Source: a virus. From it: a stretch of DNA of 58,644 bases. The stretch covers positions 1 through 58,644 of the IMG/VR virus record IMGVR_UViG_3300044714_000125. One strand, 5' to 3'. A program made the translations under genes and the position numbers. Below are positions 7,040 through 14,090 of the stretch, piece by piece (within the stretch, counting starts at the first letter, position 1; each line of letters opens with the position of its first letter). Below the pieces are notes generated by a model. It worked only from the letters and a program-made list of their open reading frames with translations. It did not search any database and was not told the origin of the DNA.

Positions 7040-7566
7040 GAGATTTATTGTTAAGAGAATATTCGAATCGCTTTCCGGATAGAAGCATTTCTGGCGCTGT
7101 CCTTTCATTCCCCGAATTGCCGCATCCGATGGCACTGACTAACTACTCAGGCGGAATGGCTTGGTTTTCGGAGCCGGACCAATGGCCGGGCGGCAAACTG
7201 AAAATAATCACTATAGGGCCCGAAGAATTGCTAAACGCCAAAGTTCAGAAATGGGCAGGGAACAAAACTCCCCTTATGGAAGGAGATTGGGTTTGGGTGG
7301 GCGATAACCGGGAAAAGGTCAAATTCATCAAAGAAGGCGATGGCAGTTCATACCCAATTGTTACCGAACATAATGGCCGGCAATATCAATACAAATGGTC
7401 TGAGATTTCCATGGTCACGAAGGCTGAATTAGGTGAGATCATTAAGGACGAGCAGAAAAAAAGAGAAGATGCCTGTCCGGATCATGAATATAGAAATGCC
7501 TCTTACAAATGGGGTTCCGTTAACCGAATGGAGTGCATTCATTGTGGCAAAATTATTAACGATTGA
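7036..7566 (+). CDS. Hypothetical protein with C-terminal zinc-ribbon-like end, 176 aa
   Basis: The final third has Cys and His spaced as CPDHEYRN...CIHCG, compatible with a small zinc site. The middle (residues 75-125) contains GDWVWVGDNREKVKF, suggestive of an SH3-like beta barrel. No family is recognised. The start overlaps the upstream membrane protein stop (ATGA). Confidence 0.55.
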   Translation: MRDLLLREYSNRFPDRSISGAVLSFPELPHPMALTNYSGGMAWFSEPDQWPGGKLKIITIGPEELLNAKVQKWAGNKTPLMEGDWVWVGDNREKVKFIKEGDGSSYPIVTEHNGRQYQYKWSEISMVTKAELGEIIKDEQKKREDACPDHEYRNASYKWGSVNRMECIHCGKIIND

Positions 7567-7593
7567 TCGCAATAGCTGAATATGAATAAAAAC

Positions 7594-7611
7594 CCCCGGC
7601 GTGAACCGGGG
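7594..7611. terminator. Hairpin, terminator-like on the minus strand
   Basis: CCCCGG/CCGGGG 6-bp stem with loop CGTGAA. A five-A run precedes it on the plus strand, so on the minus strand the stem is followed by a T-tract. No minus gene lies nearby; it may instead cap the 5' end of the plus transcript. Confidence 0.4.
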
Positions 7612-7638
7612 ATCGTCTACTCAAAAAACCCATAAAAA

Positions 7639-8001
7639 ATGTCAAGGTCAAAGATAATCGAATTTGTCATAGAAATCCCCGTTACATCCTTAGAAAAAAG
7701 TAAGGGCCTCTTTTCCTCCCAGAAGGTCGGGGATCTTCAGGTCTGCGGGAAAGGAAGGATATTGGGTGAGCCCATTGATTCCCCTTATGCGTTGATGAAG
7801 GAACCGGAAAGAAAGTGGATCGACATAACGATCAGCGGCATCTACTGGAAATTACAAACTACCGGCGTGGGAATGTATGAATCGGACATCACCCTCCTAT
7901 TGCGCCACATGAAGGAGGCCAGGGAGATCAACCGGGCAATACTGGAAGCCTCCGCGGATTATTGCAGGGTGGTTTACGAGGAAAATTATTCAAAACAATA
8001 A
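7639..8001 (+). CDS. Hypothetical protein, 120 aa
   Basis: Begins after an A-rich leader typical of this host group. Predicted alpha/beta protein with no recognised domain; the N-terminus is basic and hydrophobic (MSRSKIIEFVIEIPVT) and the C-terminus helical. It is followed closely by the gene at 8013 and then by recombination genes, so a role in phage DNA metabolism is possible but unproven. Confidence 0.6.
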   Translation: MSRSKIIEFVIEIPVTSLEKSKGLFSSQKVGDLQVCGKGRILGEPIDSPYALMKEPERKWIDITISGIYWKLQTTGVGMYESDITLLLRHMKEAREINRAILEASADYCRVVYEENYSKQ

Positions 8002-8012
8002 ATCTTTTTTTT

Positions 8013-8321
8013 ATGTCCGAACAAGCAAAGCTCGAAGGCTGGGATGTAGCCCATGTCATTATCAATCGCGATCCATATACTGCCGGAAAACCATGGAGAG
8101 GAAAGATTGCCTTTCAGAACAAAGGAGGCGAAGAGGTTTCCTTCAATATTCCGGCAGATAAGATGCAGGCTATTATCGCACTGGTAGCCGAAAGCACTAT
8201 GGATGCGGCAAAGAGGATCGGCATCGATATTTCAAAGATCATTCCGCAGGTTCTTATGCAAACTGCCCTGCCGCCTGCCGAGCCTATTGAGGAAGAAAAA
8301 GCTGAAGATTTAGCCTTCTGA
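8013..8321 (+). CDS. Hypothetical protein upstream of recombination genes, 102 aa
   Basis: Start chosen at 8013, after a T-rich stretch and 11 bases past the previous stop; the longer frame overlaps that gene. The first half has a beta-strand pattern (GWDVAHVIINRDPYTAG), the second half a helix (DKMQAIIALVAESTMDAA), and the tail is acidic. A short acidic tail (EEEKAEDLAF) recalls single-stranded-DNA-binding proteins whose acidic tips bind partners. It precedes an annealing protein and an exonuclease. The assignment stays hypothetical. Confidence 0.55.
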   Translation: MSEQAKLEGWDVAHVIINRDPYTAGKPWRGKIAFQNKGGEEVSFNIPADKMQAIIALVAESTMDAAKRIGIDISKIIPQVLMQTALPPAEPIEEEKAEDLAF

Positions 8322-8379
8322 AAGCTAGGCCGGACGCGGATTTTATCGTAAATTACTCCAATCAAAAAGCCATTAAAAA

Positions 8380-9123
8380 ATGTCGAACCTTCCAGCCCAA
8401 CAGGGCAAGTTTCAGCTTCCCAAATTACAGGATTTATACGAACAGCAGGAAATAGAACTCCTTTCGAAGTTTAACGACTTCAATAAGCTACTGAACGCCC
8501 CACCGAGGAAGGAATGGCTTTTCCCACATCCGACTGCCACAAAAGAAATTATCAACGCCCAGGGGCTGAAGGAAAAGGTGCCGGTAGAATACATTCCAAT
8601 CGGGATCATTGAATACCTCCTGACCTCCCTTTACATCAAATGGAAGCCTGAGATCATAAAGTCGGAGGTCATGGCTAATTCCATTGTTCTGACCGTTCGG
8701 GTTCACGTTCTCAACCCTATCACGATGGAATGGGAATGGGCTGACGGTATTGGCGCCGCCCCGATCAGAACGAACAAAGGGGCCAGCGCCACCGACTTCT
8801 CGCAGGTGCAAAGCTCAGCCGTTCAGACCGGCGCACCCGCGGCCAAAAGTTTTGCCATCAAGGATGCATGCGAATGCTTCGGTAAAATCTTCGGAAAGGA
8901 CCTCAATCGCAATGTCGAAATGGATTATCAGTCTATGCAGGAGGCGAAGTTTAAGGACATAGGCCCAAAGGAGATTCCGGTTGAACTCGCTATCGTTATT
9001 TCGGAGGCCGATGCCGAGGGCCTGGAAGCGATCATCAACGGCAACCCCGAATACCACAATCTGCCCTCCTTCAAGGAGGCTGTTCTAAACCGTCGTTCCT
9101 TACTCAAAAAATTCGCCGTATAA
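8380..9123 (+). CDS. Putative single-strand annealing protein, Rad52-like, 247 aa
   Basis: Residues about 70-190 show the layout of Rad52/Sak-type annealing proteins: a beta region (VLTVRVHVLNPITMEWEWAD), a Gly-rich strand (GIGAAPI) and the helix SFAIKDACECFGKIFG that resembles the conserved DA..R..FG helix. The next gene, overlapping by one base, encodes a RecE-type exonuclease; this pairing is the classic phage recombination module and is the main support. The protein would anneal complementary single strands during replication and repair. Exact SSAP family not certain. Confidence 0.65.
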   Translation: MSNLPAQQGKFQLPKLQDLYEQQEIELLSKFNDFNKLLNAPPRKEWLFPHPTATKEIINAQGLKEKVPVEYIPIGIIEYLLTSLYIKWKPEIIKSEVMANSIVLTVRVHVLNPITMEWEWADGIGAAPIRTNKGASATDFSQVQSSAVQTGAPAAKSFAIKDACECFGKIFGKDLNRNVEMDYQSMQEAKFKDIGPKEIPVELAIVISEADAEGLEAIINGNPEYHNLPSFKEAVLNRRSLLKKFAV

Positions 9124-10037
9124 TGGAAACGGTAGAAGAACTAAAACCCGGCGTCGAGCCAATGCCTTCCCGGTTAAACCTGATGGTCCCCATCATCGAA
9201 AAGATCATGCGGGGGGAAATGCGGCTTTCCTATACGGCGCTGAGCAACTTCATGGATAGCCCGAAGGACTTCGCAGATTACAAACTTCAGCGCAAGGAAC
9301 CCACTCCGGCGATGATCTACGGCGGGATGCTCCATTGTCTCGTCCTGGAGCCTGCCAAATTCGAGGACCGTTATTTTGCCTTCGATGATTCAGACAAGGT
9401 CGAGGAACTCAGACAGGGCGGGGCGAAAAACTCACGGGCGACGAAAGCCTATAAGGAATGGAAATTCATAGCCTGCGGTAAGGCCGGTGACCGGACGATC
9501 GTTTCCCCAAAGGACTACGCTCACGCCAAGATCGTCGCCCTGAACGTTATTCACAACCGGGCATCCTCAAAGATCATGCGTGCCTGCCCACGCCATGAGA
9601 TCCCGATCGATTGGGAGGATTTCAATTTCAACTTTCACGGCTTTATCGACCTCTTAGGAGACAAGGATATTGCCGACATAAAGAGCATGCCGGACGCCAA
9701 CCAGGATAAGGTCCAGCGGGAAATATGGTACAGGAAACTGTACATTCAGGCTGTTTTGTATCTTACCGGCATCCGGCAGGTGGAACAGCTGGCAGGGTTG
9801 CCCGAGAAGCAAAGGAATTACCATATCATTGCCGTGGACAAGCTCGGAGGGATCAGCGTCCATACCCTCAATGAGCGCCTTTTACGGCATGGCATTCAGG
9901 AATACGGGTATTACATGAAGCGGTTCAATTACGCGATCCTGACGGAAGCCTGGGATCAATCCTATGACTTTTGGAGCGATCAATGGGATGGGCTATTCCA
10001 ATGCGATAAAGCAGGTTGGATGTATGATAAAGAGTGA
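9123..10037 (+). CDS. PD-(D/E)XK exonuclease, RecE/YqaJ-like, 304 aa
   Basis: The domain begins with SYTALSNFMDSPKDF (residues 36-50) and GGMLHCLVLEP (67-77), whose His71 is typical of RecE-like phage exonucleases. The catalytic core is GFIDLLG (Asp176) followed by IADIKS (Asp185, Lys187), matching the D...D-x-K signature, then a helix with a conserved Gln/Tyr region (YIQAVLYLTG). It would degrade one strand of double-stranded DNA ends for the annealing protein encoded just upstream. Length fits the C-terminal nuclease class. Confidence 0.8.
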   Translation: METVEELKPGVEPMPSRLNLMVPIIEKIMRGEMRLSYTALSNFMDSPKDFADYKLQRKEPTPAMIYGGMLHCLVLEPAKFEDRYFAFDDSDKVEELRQGGAKNSRATKAYKEWKFIACGKAGDRTIVSPKDYAHAKIVALNVIHNRASSKIMRACPRHEIPIDWEDFNFNFHGFIDLLGDKDIADIKSMPDANQDKVQREIWYRKLYIQAVLYLTGIRQVEQLAGLPEKQRNYHIIAVDKLGGISVHTLNERLLRHGIQEYGYYMKRFNYAILTEAWDQSYDFWSDQWDGLFQCDKAGWMYDKE

Positions 10038-10040
10038 GCC

Positions 10041-10469
10041 ATGGTTAAGGTCGAGACCTTTGGGAAGATAGAGGGCGGAAAGCTATCGCTTCATGGGCGC
10101 CAACGATTCGAGCAGGAGATCGCCCAGTGTAAAAACTGCGAGGTAACGATCATCGTCAAAAAGCGCGGGCGCCGATCAAATCAGCAAAACCGATACCTAT
10201 TCGGGGTGGTGTACGCCAATTGCCGCCATGCTTTTCTGGACCTGGGCTACCGGATGGACATCGACAAGGTACACAGCTTCTTTAAGCGAATGTTTCTTCC
10301 GGAGCGGATAGTGGATAAAAATGGAACCGTCATCGGAGAGTGGGAGGGAAGTACGGCAGAACTCAATAAAGACGAGTTTTCTGAGTATATTGAGCGGATC
10401 AGGGAGTGGGCGGCGGATAATCTTTCGATAGACATTCCCGATGCCGACAAGACTTTATCGATCTTTTAA
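10041..10469 (+). CDS. NinB-like recombination protein, 142 aa
   Basis: Length and motif layout resemble lambda NinB (Orf), a single-strand DNA-binding recombination mediator: a beta strand (VTIIVKKRGRRS) leads into NQQNRYLFGVVY, close to the S-x-x-QN-R region of NinB, then helices and a C-terminal acidic/helical end. It follows the annealing-protein and exonuclease genes directly, completing a Red-like set. Similarity is by motif recognition only. Confidence 0.6.
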   Translation: MVKVETFGKIEGGKLSLHGRQRFEQEIAQCKNCEVTIIVKKRGRRSNQQNRYLFGVVYANCRHAFLDLGYRMDIDKVHSFFKRMFLPERIVDKNGTVIGEWEGSTAELNKDEFSEYIERIREWAADNLSIDIPDADKTLSIF

Positions 10470-10489
10470 ACAACAAAAACCCAAATAAA

Positions 10490-10789
10490 ATGGAAAAAAG
10501 CCAGTTTCACATTGTCAGGGCCGAGAAAGCCGGAGTATTTTTATGCAAGATCGTCTCAAAGGATGGCGATACTTATACCGTCAATTCCTTTCGTCGGTTA
10601 TATTATTGGTCTGGGGCGTTGGATGTTTCTATGCTTGCGAAGGATGGCGTTACCAATCCCCGTGCCTGTAAATTTTCCGTCCAGATGGGCGAGGATGATG
10701 TGTCTACAATTCTCAATGTGATCGAAGTACATCCGGTCTCTGAAAAAGCATTATCAATAATCAACAACGTGCCGGTATGGAAGCAATAA
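10490..10789 (+). CDS. DUF6948-like protein, 99 aa
   Basis: The pattern AGVFLCKI ... RRLYYWSGALDVSMLA ... NPRACKFSV ... ILNVIEVHPVSEKA ... VPVWKQ matches a small phage family annotated as DUF6948, in which a YW-GA motif and an Ile-Glu strand are conserved. Biological role unknown. It overlaps the next gene by 13 bases; in other phages this family is often next to glycine-repeat proteins, as here. Confidence 0.65.
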   Translation: MEKSQFHIVRAEKAGVFLCKIVSKDGDTYTVNSFRRLYYWSGALDVSMLAKDGVTNPRACKFSVQMGEDDVSTILNVIEVHPVSEKALSIINNVPVWKQ

Positions 10790-11598
10790 AAATTAAGAAA
10801 TTCCTATCCGGTTCCGGTTCCGGTTACGGTTCCGGTTCCGGTTACGGTTCCGGTTACGGTTCCGGTTACGGTTCCGGTTACGGTTCCGGTTCCGGTTCCG
10901 GTTCCGGTTACGGTTCCGGTTACGGTGACGGTGACGGTTCCGGTTCCGGTTCCGGTTCCGGTTCCGGTGACGGTTCCGGTGACGGTTCCGGTTCCGGTGA
11001 CGGTTCCGGTTACGGTTCCGGTGACGGTTCCGGTGACGGTGACGGTTACGGTTCCGGTTCCGGTTACGGTTCCGGTTCCGGTTACGGTGACGGTGACGGT
11101 TCCGGTTCCGGTGACGGTTCCGGTTACGGTGACGGTGACGGCTTAAAAATACAGTCTTTCAAAGGCGAGGCCGTTCATTACATTGATGGCATTCCCTGCA
11201 TTTTTTCTTCCATAAAAGACGAATATGCCCTGATCGAGGTTATTGATGTAAAAGACTTCGGACGGACTAAAATGTACGTCGCCAAAAAGGAGGGGCTTTT
11301 CGCGCATGGAGTTACACTTAAAGAGGCTACTGATCAGGTAAATCAAAAATGGATTGCCTCCCAAACCGTGGAGGAAAAGATTCAGCGGTTTAAAGAGACC
11401 TTCAAAAAAGGAATAGCCTATAAGGCCACGCTCTTTTACGAATGGCATTCGCTGCTGACGGGTTCCTGTAAGGCAGGAAAGGATTTATGGATTTCACAGC
11501 ACGATATCAACCTGGAATCGGATATGACGGTTGAGAGATTCATAGAACTGACCAGGTCGGCCTATGGTGGTGAAATTATCCGGAGATTGAGCGAATAA
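10777..11598 (+). CDS. Gly-X repeat protein with conserved C-terminal domain, 273 aa
   Basis: Residues 11-122 consist of 56 Gly-containing dipeptides in which every second residue is Gly and the partner is Ser, Tyr or Asp. A short start (MEAIKIKKFL) precedes it. The C-terminal 150 residues form a regular domain: AVHYIDGIPCIFSSI, then FAHGVTLKEAT, then FYEWHSLLTGSCKAGKDLW and MTVERFIELTRSAYGGEIIRRL. This domain matches a phage family of unknown function that usually lacks the repeat. The repeat is likely a flexible linker or an expansion created by slippage, splitting the natural N-terminus (KIKKF...) from the rest. Overlaps the DUF6948-like gene. Confidence 0.7.
   Translation: MEAIKIKKFLSGSGSGYGSGSGYGSGYGSGYGSGYGSGSGSGSGYGSGYGDGDGSGSGSGSGSGDGSGDGSGSGDGSGYGSGDGSGDGDGYGSGSGYGSGSGYGDGDGSGSGDGSGYGDGDGLKIQSFKGEAVHYIDGIPCIFSSIKDEYALIEVIDVKDFGRTKMYVAKKEGLFAHGVTLKEATDQVNQKWIASQTVEEKIQRFKETFKKGIAYKATLFYEWHSLLTGSCKAGKDLWISQHDINLESDMTVERFIELTRSAYGGEIIRRLSE
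10807..11142 (+). repeat. Coding hexanucleotide repeat, (TCC/TAC/GAC)GGT x 56
   Basis: Fifty-six tandem 6-base units in frame, each a TCC, TAC or GAC codon followed by GGT; only the last Gly codon is GGC. Apart from that there is no synonymous variation: every Ser is TCC, every Tyr TAC, every Asp GAC. This points to recent expansion by slippage or unequal recombination. Copy number probably varies between relatives. Confidence 0.9.
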
Positions 11599-11609
11599 TT
11601 TGAATGGTC

Positions 11610-11643
11610 AGCCGGGCCCTGATTGCGGGGTGGGCTCTTTTAA
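11610..11643 (+). terminator. Probable terminator after the repeat-protein gene
   Basis: AGCC...GGGCT with inner GGGCCC/GGGG pairing, followed by TCTTTT, beginning 12 bases after the stop. It separates the upstream operon from the structured RNA region. Confidence 0.5.
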
Positions 11644-12089
11644 AGTTCTTTGATCAAAATATTGCGGGAGGATTGCATTGGGAGGCGCCGGCGGCCTACG
11701 GGCGAGTAACGCGGTTCTGTTCCCTGTAATGGAACGACACGATTCGTTAAAACAAGTGGCGTGGGTACTGAAAATACGTAACCAATCGTATACCACTACG
11801 ATGATGCAAAGACAGGGACCGCAATCTTCTTAAGTGCTGGCGGGTAAGCCGCGGGAGCCGCAATCCTTCCCAACTCCTTCGGGTGGCTGGACAAACTGCG
11901 GTGGCGACGTGGAAAATTAGAAAAAGCGGACACGTACGGTCGGTTGCTCGGACACAGAAAGCAAAGTCGCATTGAGACTTAAAACGATGATCGGAGCAAA
12001 ACCGTCCGCCTGTATGCAGGAAAAACCGTGGCAAGCAGTTATCATCGTGTAACCGGTAAGATAGCGGGATTGCCTTTTTGCTCCGTTTT

Positions 12090-12161
12090 GGACGAATAGC
12101 TCAGCGGTAGAGCTTCTGGTTGTTAACCAGGCGGTCGCGGGTTCAATCCCCGCTTCGTCCT
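12090..12161 (+). tRNA. tRNA-Asn (anticodon GTT)
   Basis: Full cloverleaf: acceptor GGACGAA/TTCGTCC (12090-12096 with 12154-12160), D arm GCTC...GAGC, anticodon stem TCTGG/CCAGG with loop TTGTTAA (anticodon GTT at 12122-12124), T arm with GTTCAATCC. No CCA is encoded. It starts five bases after the end of the pseudoknot in the structured RNA. Confidence 0.95.
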
Positions 12162-12326
12162 CACCGGCGATATTGCCGGCAATCTCGATTTGATGAAATG
12201 GGTTTTAATCGGTAACGGTTGGAATCTGGGGATTCAAAAAGGGACGGGTAAGACCAAGGTAAGAGGGTGGGTTATTCTTAATCCGCTTTTTGGTCTGAAC
12301 GTATTAGTAATATTGGATTTCAGTTC

Positions 12327-12358
12327 GGGCGGTGGTATTCCTGCCGCTGCCCTTCTTT
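12327..12358 (+). terminator. Terminator ending the tRNA/structured RNA unit
   Basis: GGGCGGTGG pairs with CCGCTGCCC (9 pairs including two G-T) around loop TATTCCTG, followed by TTCTTT. It marks the likely 3' end of the transcript that contains the tRNA. Confidence 0.6.
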
Positions 12359-12389
12359 AAAATCATTACATTCACTCAAAATAAATTCC

Positions 12390-13070
12390 ATGACAGAAAA
12401 TCAATCTCAGCTCGAAATAAGGGCGGTAAAGCTCAAAAGAAAAGGCGATGAAGGATTCATTCCGGAGATTATCGTTCACGATCCGGAGGCCAAACTCAAC
12501 CGGACCTACAGCGATTGCGAGAACCTTTGCCACTCCGATTTTACAAAAGCGGTCAGCCGCCTAAACCACCATATCGCGGTCCTTACCGACAAGATCACCA
12601 CCGACCGCTTCGAGGATGATAAGGACATCGACGAGATCATGGTCGCCAGGGGTTTCAGCTATTCCGGGGCTGAGATGGAGCTCCGGGTAACCTTGAAGGG
12701 ATACCAGAAGACCTCCCGCGGCGGCACCTTCCAGATCAATACCCCTGTAGTTTACATGGAAACGGAGGATGAGGACAAACAGTACTATTTCATTGATGAC
12801 CTGAAGGAAAAGCTCAAACGAATCGCCTTGGAGGCCCGGCTTTACATCTTCTCGGGCAAGAAATTCGAAGATCCCCAGCTGAGCCTGACACTTCCCGATC
12901 CGCCGGATGACAAGAAAAAGGTTACCAACGCCAAAATAGCCGATCCAATAGGAAAGGTAGCGGCTGAAATCGTAGCCGGCGTCAATGGGGCCAAAGACAG
13001 CAAAAAGAAGGGAGGAAAGAAACGCGTGGCTCAGACACCTGAAAATAAAAGCGGGGAGGCAGAGGAATAA
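12390..13070 (+). CDS. Hypothetical DNA-metabolism protein, 226 aa
   Basis: The N-terminal 150 residues form an alpha/beta domain (QLEIRAVKLKRKGDEGFIPEI ... FTKAVSRLNHHIAVL ... SGAEMELRVTLKGYQ). The C-terminal 50 residues are a disordered Lys-rich tail (GAKDSKKKGGKKRVAQ). Basic tail plus one-base overlap with a DNA methylase gene suggests nucleic-acid binding. No family recognised. Confidence 0.55.
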   Translation: MTENQSQLEIRAVKLKRKGDEGFIPEIIVHDPEAKLNRTYSDCENLCHSDFTKAVSRLNHHIAVLTDKITTDRFEDDKDIDEIMVARGFSYSGAEMELRVTLKGYQKTSRGGTFQINTPVVYMETEDEDKQYYFIDDLKEKLKRIALEARLYIFSGKKFEDPQLSLTLPDPPDDKKKVTNAKIADPIGKVAAEIVAGVNGAKDSKKKGGKKRVAQTPENKSGEAEE

Positions 13071-13567
13071 TGGGCTCTCACGAAACTTATAGCATCGAAA
13101 GCGAATGGTATACGCCGAAGTACGTTTTTGACGCGCTGAGCTGTTCCTTCGACATGGATGTTGCTGCCGCACCAGATCCGAGCCTTACCTTTGTCCCTGC
13201 AGCCCATTTTATCTCACAGGGCTCGTTAGAAAAAGAATGGAGGGGATTTGTTTGGTGCAATCCTCCATGGGCAGGAAGGGGCTCTAAACAACCGTGGATC
13301 GATAAAATGGCCGGGCATGTAAATGGGCTCCTTCTCACACCAGATCGTACGTCGGCACCCTGGTGGCGGAACGTAGCAAAAAATGCTGATGCGGTTTTAT
13401 TCGTCTCCGGTAAGATAAAGTTCATTCCGGGCCCCGGAAACTTATCGAATTGGAAGCAGCCCGGAACGGGAACGTGCTTATTTGCATGGGGAGCTTTGGG
13501 GGTATTCGGGCTGTTAAATGCACAAAAAAATGGATTTGGGCTTGTTTTTTCGCCCCTGATCGCCTAA
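13070..13567 (+). CDS. Phage DNA N6-adenine methyltransferase (Dam-like), 165 aa
   Basis: Belongs to the short phage Dam family (PF05869 type): WYTP (residues 13-16), DVAAAP (30-35) and the catalytic NPPW (64-67), then TPDRTSAPWW and a C-terminal strand. The length of about 165 is normal for the family. Expected to methylate adenine in phage DNA as protection from host restriction. Translationally coupled to the upstream gene. Second of three DNA methylases in the window. Confidence 0.85.
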   Translation: MGSHETYSIESEWYTPKYVFDALSCSFDMDVAAAPDPSLTFVPAAHFISQGSLEKEWRGFVWCNPPWAGRGSKQPWIDKMAGHVNGLLLTPDRTSAPWWRNVAKNADAVLFVSGKIKFIPGPGNLSNWKQPGTGTCLFAWGALGVFGLLNAQKNGFGLVFSPLIA

Positions 13568-13928
13568 AATAGAGCCATGCCAAGAAAAAGGTAAAATTAC
13601 CTATATAGGATTGTGCTGATTATCAATGCGGTCATTCGACTCATTTGAGCAGTCTGGGTAAAATTACACAGCTTTTTTACAAACTGAATAAAAAGCTTGA
13701 CTATGGAAGGATCGCTCGTAAAACCGATTTGCATCGGGTGCAACATGCTATATCGAGGCCGGGATGCCCGCGGTCCCTCACCCCGGCAGATGGATCGCGC
13801 CATGAGGCTCAAAATGCTTGACAGAATCAGGGGTCCTACCAGGGGAAGCGGATAGCCTGCCGGCCGGGATTATCCAGTTGATGAAGATGATTTCGCCCCG
13901 GCTGGCGGGTATCACGTGAAAAAAGTTC
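13568..13928. other. ORF-free intergenic region with strong inverted repeats
   Basis: No gene supported. Inverted repeats: AGCTTTTT/AAAAAGCT (about 13671-13696), GCCGGG/CCCGGC (about 13758-13787) and a 10-bp stem GCCGGCCGGG/CCCGGCTGGC (13859-13906, one G-T). It may hold a non-coding RNA, a 3' UTR or a replication-related site next to the HTH gene. No DnaA-box cluster or iterons were seen. Confidence 0.4.
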
Positions 13929-13959
13929 TTTGAAGATTTGAATAAAGGAAGTATTTTTG
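13929..13959 (+). promoter_or_regulatory. Perfect Bacteroidota-type promoter
   Basis: TTTG, 19 bases, TATTTTTG: exact matches to the -33 and -7 elements with the same spacing as the other promoters here. Expected start about 13964, giving a leader of roughly 125 bases to the HTH gene. Confidence 0.75.
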
Positions 13960-14004
13960 ACGGCATTCTCACCAAACCAACCAATGATCTTATTAAACAC
14001 GAAT

Positions 14005-14090
14005 ATCCCTGAAGGGGAAAGGCATCTCGCCGGGTGGTTCCGGGGTGAGAAAATATTGAGATGCTTACCTCTGCAGGGATTTTTGTTTTT
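14005..14090 (+). promoter_or_regulatory. Attenuator-like leader of the HTH gene
   Basis: Nested stems ATCCCTG/CAGGGAT (14005-14011 with 14074-14080) and GCATCTC/GAGATGC (14022-14028 with 14058-14064) are followed by TTTTGTTTTT ending one base before the ATG at 14091. It looks like an intrinsic terminator in the 5' UTR. An alternative TCTC/GAGA pairing inside could compete with the outer stem. The signal is unknown. Confidence 0.55.

Larger units (their letters stand above)
11642..12358 (+). ncRNA. Candidate large structured RNA with embedded tRNA-Asn
   Basis: About 715 bases without a convincing protein gene, full of long-range complementarity. Upstream of the tRNA: GCGG/CCGC plus TCCCTG/CAGGGA (11711-11726 with 11813-11822) enclosing GTGG/CCAC and TAC/GTA (11761-11796); ACGTG/CACGT (11907-11935); AAGTC/GACTT (11964-11980); and an H-type pseudoknot (11984-12085). 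Downstream: CCGGC/GCCGG (12164-12179), AGACCAA/TTGGTCT (12251-12296) enclosing TAAGA/TCTTA, and a terminator. Size, phage origin and an adjacent tRNA recall the ornate phage RNAs GOLLD and ROOL, but membership cannot be shown by eye. A 55-codon frame at 12193-12360 overlaps the 3' part and is an alternative reading. Confidence 0.5.

Noticed and set aside
10807-11142. Variable region of a diversity-generating retroelement
   Set aside because: Variation is between TCC, TAC and GAC, not adenine-specific, and no reverse transcriptase or template repeat is present.
11698-11713. Match to a 16S rRNA-like string (ACGGGCGAGTAACGCG)
   Set aside because: Only 16 bases match; the surrounding sequence does not continue as 16S rRNA.
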